A stretch of 64,000 nucleotides of DNA from Stutzerimonas stutzeri (GTDB lineage: Bacteria > Pseudomonadota > Gammaproteobacteria > Pseudomonadales > Pseudomonadaceae): positions 434,001-498,000 of the forward strand of contig NZ_PPXG01000003.1 in NCBI RefSeq assembly GCF_002909485.1. The letters run 5' to 3'. The first letter of the stretch is position 1. Every line of letters begins with the position of its first letter. Below, in pieces: positions 58,587 through 64,000 of the stretch. A program made the position numbers and the translations under genes. Below the pieces are notes generated by a model, which was not told where the DNA came from, ran no database searches, and saw only the letters and a program-made list of their open reading frames with translations.

Positions 58587-59030
58587 TTATTCGGCTGTTT
58601 CAGGCATTTGCGGCAGATTGCGCAACATGGCCTCATAAGCAGCTCCGTCGAACGGCCGGTCTTCACTGAGCATCGCATTGATTTCGTGTGCCAGCACCAG
58701 CGCCATCATCTGCAGGCATTCGTCGCGCTCGTAGCCAACCAGGGTGAGCTTGTTCAGCGTGGCCTGGGTAGCGGCCGGCTCGCCGGCTTCGAGCTGGTTC
58801 TCGATGGCCTGGATCAAAGTGGATTCGGCAAAGGCTTCGTTTTCTTCGCTGCTGGGGATGTCTTGCGCCATGGCGGGGTTCTCGTCGAGCGGTGCCGGAT
58901 TCTCTTCGTCCAGCTGGCAGATCGCGCAGCTGCCGTCATCCGGCCGATTGGTTTCGACGTAGCGTACCCGGCGATGGGCCGCCTGGCGATCAGCATCGAC
59001 GCGATAGCGTGGGCGGTCTGGTTCGGACAT
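58587..59030 (-). CDS. Conserved protein of unknown function
   Basis: A 147-residue acidic protein. The N-terminal third is polar and holds a CAIC pair (SCAICQLDEEN), a potential metal or redox site. A low-complexity acidic stretch follows, then a helical domain (about 85-140: NKLTLVGYERDECLQMMALVLAHEI and AAYEAMLRNLP, read in parts). I recognise no family. It lies 78 bases upstream of the TIGR02647 gene on the same strand. Confidence 0.6.
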   Translation of the reverse strand: MSEPDRPRYRVDADRQAAHRRVRYVETNRPDDGSCAICQLDEENPAPLDENPAMAQDIPSSEENEAFAESTLIQAIENQLEAGEPAATQATLNKLTLVGYERDECLQMMALVLAHEINAMLSEDRPFDGAAYEAMLRNLPQMPETAE

Positions 59031-59102
59031 TGGTTCCTCCGTATGAATGCTTCCAGATAAGCACCTGGCTACATCCGAGGCAATGCTACGGCTGCGCGTC
59101 GG

Positions 59103-59630
59103 TCAGTCCATGAAGCTCAGGGCCAGGCACAGCAGGCCGAATGCGGCCCATACCAGCGAGAAAATTATAGGCGTGCGCAGCGAAAACAGCAGGGTGCGTT
59201 TGTAGCGAGGTCCGCCGACAGGGCTGTTGCCTTCGCCGAACAGGGCCGACTCGTTGTTTGGCAGCATGCCCACACGGCCTTCGAGCTGCAGCAGTTCGGA
59301 CTGCTTCTGATGCCAGCGCTCGATCACCTCGAAATTCGACTTGATGCCGGGCATGGCGTGGAGTGATGTGATCAGCCCCAGAACGGAAAGAATCGCCGGC
59401 ACCACCAGGCGGAACAGATCGCCCCATTCTGGATTGCTGTTGGCCATGGAGGAGGCGAACGCGATCATCAGGAACGACTGCGATGACAGATAGGTACTTG
59501 TGCGGTCGGCCAGCAGTGTTGATTCGAAGTGAATTTCGGAACGGTAGAAGATCAGGCGCTCCTTGGGCGAGTCGAAGAGCTCGGCGCCCTGGGTGTCCTG
59601 GTTAAGCAGCAGGGTGCGCAGGTCGGTCAT
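59103..59630 (-). CDS. Small membrane protein with two N-terminal and one C-terminal helices, unknown function
   Basis: A 175-residue protein from ATG 59630. The N-terminal 40 residues are cytoplasmic in style (LFDSPKERLIFYRSEIHFES). Helices lie at about 50-68 (SSQSFLMIAFASSMAN), 72-95 (LVVPAILSVLGLITSLHAM) and 150-172 (TPIIFSLVWAAFGLLCLAL). A soluble linker (NFEVIERWHQKQSELLQLE) connects them. The layout recalls the SLATT/RipA-type membrane proteins, but I cannot claim membership. Confidence 0.6.
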   Translation of the reverse strand: MTDLRTLLLNQDTQGAELFDSPKERLIFYRSEIHFESTLLADRTSTYLSSQSFLMIAFASSMANSNPEWGDLFRLVVPAILSVLGLITSLHAMPGIKSNFEVIERWHQKQSELLQLEGRVGMLPNNESALFGEGNSPVGGPRYKRTLLFSLRTPIIFSLVWAAFGLLCLALSFMD

Positions 59631-59721
59631 GCAGGCCTCGATGGGTGCGGCAGGCGTCAAAGGAATTCGCCACTGGCTGCATGTAGGTCAAGCGTAATCC
59701 CTGAGAGTTCCGAGCGATGAC

Positions 59722-60870
59722 TTAGCGGTCAGGCACGTGGCGTGGACTATCCGAGTGGGCATCGCGACAGCGCCAGAGCAACAGCGCCAACGCTAGAAAG
59801 GCCAGCGACCAGCAACCGGCAGCGAGTAGCAACCAGCCCTGCAGAGGCTGGTTCAGCAGGGCCGGCAACACACGAGCCAGCGCTGCCAGGCTGATCAGTA
59901 GCGCCCCTGCCTGAAGCCAGGGCAGGACAGCCGGATCACGGAATCGATAAATCAGGCGTGTGCGGGCCATGACCGCGAAGGTCAGGCTGCCCAGCGCGCC
60001 GACGCTCAGTGCATGCAGCGTTGCGTTCAATGGCAGTGTTTTCAGCAGGGTGCCCAGACCGAGCAGAAGCAAGCCGGTAGCGAGCCAGGCATAGCCCAGC
60101 AGCAGAATCAGTAGGTCCATGCGCGTGCAACGCCAGGGCTGCCAACGCAGCAGGCGGACCGCCGTGAGTGCGCTGGCGGCGACCAGCAGGGCGCCGGTCA
60201 ATTGCTGGGTCAGTGGCCAGGGCATGACATTGAGTAGCAGGGCGGCCCCCAGCAAAATCAGTACGGCGCCTTCGATATGCGGCTGGACTCGCGCATCCAG
60301 TCGCCATCCCTTGCTTTGCGCGTATCCAGCGATGGCTGGCGCAATGATCCGCCCGCCCATGAAGAACATCAGCGTAGCGATCAATAGCAGCGCCTCTTCC
60401 GTCATGAGTCGGTCATAGCCGGCTCCGAAGCCGCCGCTGGTGAGAGCACTGAGTAGGCTCAGTCCGGCGACCACTGGAGCAACTGTCTGGTTGCGCCATT
60501 TCTTCGCGGCACCGAGAAAGCGCGGCAGCACCTTCCAGCAAAGACCGGCGGCAAAGACAGCAGCGCTGGCCAGTGCCAACCAGGAGCCGGGCCAGAGCAG
60601 AAAGCCAAGGCGTGCCAGACACCAGCAGGTCAGCAGAGCGAGCGTCAGGCCCAAGCGTTGCGGCCCGAGCAGGTAGCCGGTCACCACGGCCAGGGCGAAG
60701 CCGAACAGCATTTCATGGGCGTGACCGGCGGACGTCGCCAGCCCAGGTAGCGCGGGAACCAGTCCAAGCAGAGTGAGGACTGACCAGGGCAGCAGCAAGG
60801 CCGCATACAGCGCAGCCGCTGGAAAGAACCAGGCATTGGCAAAGGGTAGGCGAGGTTTGCGCGGCCGCAT
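59722..60870 (-). CDS. nnrS: NnrS family heme/copper membrane protein
   Basis: A 382-residue protein with about twelve membrane helices, starting at ATG 60870 after GGAGATACG. The diagnostic HAHEMLFGFALAVVTGYLL is near residue 50, followed by FFMGGRIIAPAIAGYAQ and GALGSLTFAVMARTRL. NnrS proteins bind heme and copper and protect against nitric oxide during denitrification, consistent with a stutzeri-type denitrifier. No other denitrification gene is in the window. It follows the GNAT gene by 41 bases on the same strand. Confidence 0.88.
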   Translation of the reverse strand: MRPRKPRLPFANAWFFPAAALYAALLLPWSVLTLLGLVPALPGLATSAGHAHEMLFGFALAVVTGYLLGPQRLGLTLALLTCWCLARLGFLLWPGSWLALASAAVFAAGLCWKVLPRFLGAAKKWRNQTVAPVVAGLSLLSALTSGGFGAGYDRLMTEEALLLIATLMFFMGGRIIAPAIAGYAQSKGWRLDARVQPHIEGAVLILLGAALLLNVMPWPLTQQLTGALLVAASALTAVRLLRWQPWRCTRMDLLILLLGYAWLATGLLLLGLGTLLKTLPLNATLHALSVGALGSLTFAVMARTRLIYRFRDPAVLPWLQAGALLISLAALARVLPALLNQPLQGWLLLAAGCWSLAFLALALLLWRCRDAHSDSPRHVPDR

Positions 60871-60911
60871 CGTATCTCCAGAATGTGGGGCAGGCGCGCT
60901 TGAACGGGTGA

Positions 60912-61391
60912 TCAACCTGCTGCGAAATCTGTCAGTGCATCGCCGGTAAGACGGTAGCCGATCCACTCGTTCTGTGGCTTGGCGCCAATGGACTCGTAGA
61001 AGTCGATGGCCGGCTGATTCCAGTCCAGCACCGACCATTCGAAGCGACCGCAATCGCGCGCCACTGCCATTTTGGCCAGATGGCGCAGCAGCGCCTTGCC
61101 GGCGCCGACGCCACGCTGCTGCGGAGTGACGTACAGGTCTTCCAGATACAGGCCGTGCTTGCCCAGCCAGGTGGAGTAGTTGAAGAAGTAAACCGCGTAG
61201 CCGATGGGCTCGCCGTTCAGCTCGCAGATCAAGCCATGGGCGGTGCCGCCTTCGGCGAACAGGCTGTTCTCGATGCCAGCGACATCGGTCTTTACCTCAT
61301 GCTCGGCCTTTTCGTAGATGGCCAGGTCGGTGATGAAGCGCAGGATCAGTGCGGCGTCATCGCGAACCGCAGGACGGATATTCAGAGACAT
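60912..61391 (-). CDS. GNAT N-acetyltransferase (SSAT-like)
   Basis: A 159-residue GCN5-related acetyltransferase. The acetyl-CoA loop is VTPQQRGVGAGKALLRHL, preceded by LYLEDLYV and followed by FEWSVLDWNQPAIDFYESIGAKP, read in parts. The opening NIRPAVRDDAALILRFI and YFFNYSTWLGKHG resemble the diamine/spermidine N-acetyltransferase group. The substrate remains unproven. It lies between the kinase-like gene and nnrS, 22 bases from the former. Confidence 0.85.
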   Translation of the reverse strand: MSLNIRPAVRDDAALILRFITDLAIYEKAEHEVKTDVAGIENSLFAEGGTAHGLICELNGEPIGYAVYFFNYSTWLGKHGLYLEDLYVTPQQRGVGAGKALLRHLAKMAVARDCGRFEWSVLDWNQPAIDFYESIGAKPQNEWIGYRLTGDALTDFAAG

Positions 61392-61413
61392 TGCGGCGAG
61401 CCTTCAAGAAGGT

Positions 61414-61959
61414 TTAACGGGGCGGCAGGTTCGCCAGGAAGGCGTCGACGGCCTGCAGTGAATCCAGGCGCAGGTACCGACAGGATGGCGGAGCGTTACG
61501 CAGTTCCTCGGCGTAGCGCTGTCGGTACACCGGGTGGCGCGTCCATGACCAGGCCAGGATGGATTGGCGCGGATTCAGCTTGAACAGGTTGCCCCAGCGT
61601 TCGCGATTGCCATTCCACAACTCCTCGCGGCAGGCCAGGCGCCGCAGGGTGCGCCAGATGACTTGGCGCATCACCTTGTGGCGTGGCAGATCCAGCCAAA
61701 TCACCATGTCCGAACGTTCACGCACCAACGGGCGCACGGCCGAGTAGTTACCTTCTGCGACCCAGCCGTCACCCTGCAGCGCGTCTCGAGTTGCCTGCTG
61801 AAATTGTTCGGTGGGCAGCGGTTGCCAGCCTGGCTGATGGAACAGGGCGTCCAGCTCTACATGGCGATACCCAAGCTGCTGCGCCAGCCGGCGCGACAGC
61901 GTGGTTTTGCCGGCACCCGAACAGCCGACCACCGAAATGCGGAGGCCGGGCGTGATCAC
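61414..61959 (-). CDS. P-loop kinase-like protein (FlaR/adenylate-kinase-like)
   Basis: A 181-residue P-loop protein. Walker A is [18 protein letters not shown], then [15 protein letters not shown], which is typical of the FlaR-related group annotated as topology-modulation or adenylate-kinase-like. A lid-type RxxR region follows ([15 protein letters not shown]). Substrate unknown. Its start overlaps the argH stop codon by four bases, so it is co-translated with argH. Confidence 0.8.
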   Translation of the reverse strand: MITPGLRISVVGCSGAGKTTLSRRLAQQLGYRHVELDALFHQPGWQPLPTEQFQQATRDALQGDGWVAEGNYSAVRPLVRERSDMVIWLDLPRHKVMRQVIWRTLRRLACREELWNGNRERWGNLFKLNPRQSILAWSWTRHPVYRQRYAEELRNAPPSCRYLRLDSLQAVDAFLANLPPR

Positions 61960-63350
61960 CGAGTGGCCAACAGGCTCTTGCCGCGTGCCACCGCTGCGCG
62001 TACCTGGTTGGGGGCCGTGCCGCCGATGTGATCGCGAGCGTTCACCGAGCCTTCCAGGGTCAGCACGGCGAACACGTCGTCGCCGATCTGGTCGCTGAAC
62101 TGGCGCAGCTCGTCCAGGCTCATCTCGGCCAGATCCTTGCCGGTTTGCACGCCGTACTTCACCGCATGGCCGACGATCTCGTGGCAGTCGCGGAACGGCA
62201 GGCCCTTGCGTACCAGGTAGTCGGCAAGATCCGTGGCGGTAGAGAAGCCGCGCAGCGCCGCTTCGCGCATGATTTCGCGCTTGGGCTTGATCGCCGGAAC
62301 CATGTCGGCGAAGGCTCGCAGCGAGTCACGCAGGGTGTCTGCGGCGTCGAACAGCGGCTCCTTGTCTTCTTGGTTGTCCTTGTTGTAGGCCAGCGGCTGG
62401 CCCTTCATCAACACCAGCAGGCCGGCCAGCGCGCCGAATACACGGCCGGTCTTGCCGCGTACCAGCTCCGGCACGTCCGGGTTCTTCTTTTGCGGCATGA
62501 TCGAGGAACCGGTGCAGAAACGATCCGGCAGGTCGATGAACTGAAACTGTGCGCTGGTCCAGAGCACCAGCTCTTCGGAGAAACGCGACAGGTGCATCAT
62601 TGCCACCGAGGCGGCCGCGCAGAATTCAATGGCGAAGTCGCGATCGGATACGCCATCGAGCGAGTTGCCGGAGATCGCTTCGAAACCGAGCAGTTCGCAG
62701 GTGATTTCCCGCTGGATGGGGTAGGTGGTGCCGGCCAGCGCAGCCGAACCCAGCGGCATGCGGTTGGTGCGCTTGCGGCAGTCGACCAGGCGCTCGTAGT
62801 CGCGTGACAACATCTCGAACCAGGCCAGCAGGTGGTGACCGAAGGTCACCGGCTGCGCGGTCTGCAGGTGGGTGAACCCTGGCATGATGGTGTCCGCTTC
62901 GGCTTCCGCCAGGCCCAGCAGGCCCTGCTGCAGGCGGGTGATTTCGCCGAGGATCAGGTCAATCTCATCGCGCAGCCAGAGTCGGATGTCGGTGGCTACC
63001 TGGTCGTTGCGCGAACGCCCGGTATGCAGCTTCTTGCCGGTGACGCCGATGCGGTCGGTCAGACGCGCCTCGATGTTCATGTGCACATCTTCCAGATCGA
63101 CGCGCCAGTCAAAAGTGCCGGCTTCGATTTCGCCCTGGATGTCCTTCAGATTGGCGATGATCGCGTCGCGTTCGCTCTCGGTCAGCACGCCAGCCTTTTC
63201 CAGCATGGTGGCGTGGGCGATCGAGCCCATGATGTCGTGGCGATAGAGGCGCTTGTCGAACTCGACGGAGGCGGTGAATCGGGCGACGAAGGCGTCGACG
63301 GGCTCGCTGAAACGGCCGCCCCAGGACTGGTTGGTCTTGTCGGTGCTCAT
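61956..63350 (-). CDS. argH: Argininosuccinate lyase
   Basis: Cleaves argininosuccinate to arginine and fumarate. The ATG at 63350 gives 464 residues, the standard length; the longer open frame lacks support. The family signature [12 protein letters not shown] (about residue 280) with its catalytic serine is intact, as are [28 protein letters not shown] and [10 protein letters not shown], read in parts. It is divergent from algZ across 206 bases, as in P. aeruginosa, and heads a likely operon with the P-loop and GNAT genes. Confidence 0.97.
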   Translation of the reverse strand: MSTDKTNQSWGGRFSEPVDAFVARFTASVEFDKRLYRHDIMGSIAHATMLEKAGVLTESERDAIIANLKDIQGEIEAGTFDWRVDLEDVHMNIEARLTDRIGVTGKKLHTGRSRNDQVATDIRLWLRDEIDLILGEITRLQQGLLGLAEAEADTIMPGFTHLQTAQPVTFGHHLLAWFEMLSRDYERLVDCRKRTNRMPLGSAALAGTTYPIQREITCELLGFEAISGNSLDGVSDRDFAIEFCAAASVAMMHLSRFSEELVLWTSAQFQFIDLPDRFCTGSSIMPQKKNPDVPELVRGKTGRVFGALAGLLVLMKGQPLAYNKDNQEDKEPLFDAADTLRDSLRAFADMVPAIKPKREIMREAALRGFSTATDLADYLVRKGLPFRDCHEIVGHAVKYGVQTGKDLAEMSLDELRQFSDQIGDDVFAVLTLEGSVNARDHIGGTAPNQVRAAVARGKSLLATR

Positions 63351-63556
63351 GAATGCGCTCGCTGAAATCCGAAGGCTGATGAAAGGCGGCGATGATAACA
63401 GGGATGGCGCTGCTGTCGGGCACGTCGACACCTTGCGGCGAAGGGTGAGCTGGCTGGCAATTCCGGATTATTCCCCCTGGCTGATCGGTGGCCGACTTGC
63501 CGTTGTCCGGGTGGGCAAGGAAACTGCCGGGCAGGTAAATCCACAGGCTGAAGCGC

Positions 63557-64000
63557 GTGAAATCCACTGCCGTATCCGATGACTTTTTCGTCCCTGAGCT
63601 GTGCCAGCCCGATGCCTTGCTCGGTCTGGTCCTGCTCGCCGAGCTGCTGGTGTTCGTGCTGGTGCTGGCCGAGCCGATGCAGCCGGGCTTCGACTGGATG
63701 CGCCTGGCGCTGACCTCGTTGTTCGTACAGTGGATCGTTTTGCTTTCGGCCGGGACCATGTGCCTGCTGCGACCGCTGCTGGCGCGCCTTGGTGCGGCCA
63801 TGGCAGGGCTCGCCTGCTGCGCGCTGGTGGTTGGGCTGACGCTTGCGTGCACCGCCGTCGCCGATATTTACCAGCTCGGTGGCCCGCTCTCACGCGACGG
63901 TGAGGTCAATCTCTACCTGCGACATGCGTTGATCAGCCTGATCATGTCGGGGTTGCTGCTACGCTATTTCTATCTGCAGAGCCAGTGGCGCCGTCAGGAG
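63557..64000 (+). CDS. algZ: Sensor kinase AlgZ/FimS, N-terminal part (runs off right edge)
   Basis: The first 148 residues of the LytS-type sensor that pairs with AlgR to control alginate, type IV pili twitching and virulence genes in P. aeruginosa. The likely start is GTG 63557, since an in-frame stop lies just upstream. DDFFVPELCQPDALLGLVLL, then several membrane helices and the LRHALISLIMSGLLLRYFYLQ segment, read in parts, match AlgZ. The kinase domain lies beyond the window. Position divergent from argH is conserved. Confidence 0.88.
   Translation, partial: MKSTAVSDDFFVPELCQPDALLGLVLLAELLVFVLVLAEPMQPGFDWMRLALTSLFVQWIVLLSAGTMCLLRPLLARLGAAMAGLACCALVVGLTLACTAVADIYQLGGPLSRDGEVNLYLRHALISLIMSGLLLRYFYLQSQWRRQE

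Overview
The window is GC-rich chromosomal DNA from a Pseudomonas-type gammaproteobacterium. The best match is the Pseudomonas stutzeri (Stutzerimonas) group. This rests on the SutA, PauR, AlgZ/FimS, LptM/LppL and AlgC-type proteins, on a gene order that follows the P. aeruginosa PA5263-PA5323 segment as I remember it, and on a glnK-amtB-amtB arrangement and an NnrS gene typical of denitrifying stutzeri strains. No database search was possible, so the taxonomic call is recognition plus synteny. I see no prophage, insertion sequence, CRISPR array, rRNA or tRNA. About 90 percent of the window is coding.

Layout. 0-6.5 kb: end of a membrane protein, then argB, algC, dut and coaBC on the minus strand and radC divergent. 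6.5-14.8 kb: a multi-pass membrane protein with a hotdog thioesterase, a 3-hydroxyacyl-CoA dehydrogenase, a chemoreceptor with a C-terminal sensor-like domain, a DUF962 protein, a secreted unknown and a lipoprotein phospholipase-D/cardiolipin-synthase-like enzyme. 14.8-21 kb: amino-acid and polyamine catabolism (FAD oxidase, Lrp-type regulator, dadA, RidA, PauR), then cytochrome c5, a cupin and xpt; dadX is not between ridA and pauR. 21-31.5 kb: an accessory block between xpt and rep. It holds a DUF1080 protein, two GH13 enzymes, a GAPDH with a stand-alone cyclodeaminase-like gene, an alcohol dehydrogenase/CoA-acylating semialdehyde dehydrogenase/IclR unit, a TrhA-family protein and a cluster of REP palindromes.

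31.5-49.5 kb returns to conserved core: rep, a GGDEF-EAL protein, a BCCT transporter, comM/yifB, ubiK, a nitrogen-regulated glnK-amtB1-amtB2 operon with a recognisable sigma-54 promoter and NtrC site, yjbQ, sutA, a HAD phosphatase, then xerC/DUF484/dapF/lysA/lptM on the minus strand and cyaY and rnk on the plus strand. 49.6-55.3 kb is a second accessory insertion between rnk and cyaA. It is a cell-surface-signalling iron-type locus (ECF sigma factor, FecR anti-sigma, TonB receptor with an STN signalling domain) followed by a MauG/cytochrome-c-peroxidase-like diheme enzyme, with a Fur-box-like sequence in front. 55.3-64 kb: cyaA, small conserved proteins, a probable argH-kinase-GNAT-NnrS operon, and the start of algZ/fimS running off the right edge.

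The most interesting units are the FecI-FecR-TonB-diheme-peroxidase locus, the gap plus cyclodeaminase-like pair, the alcohol dehydrogenase/MmsA operon with repeated palindromes, the hairpin that contains the pauR ribosome-binding site, and the membrane-anchored sensor-like extension of AlgC.
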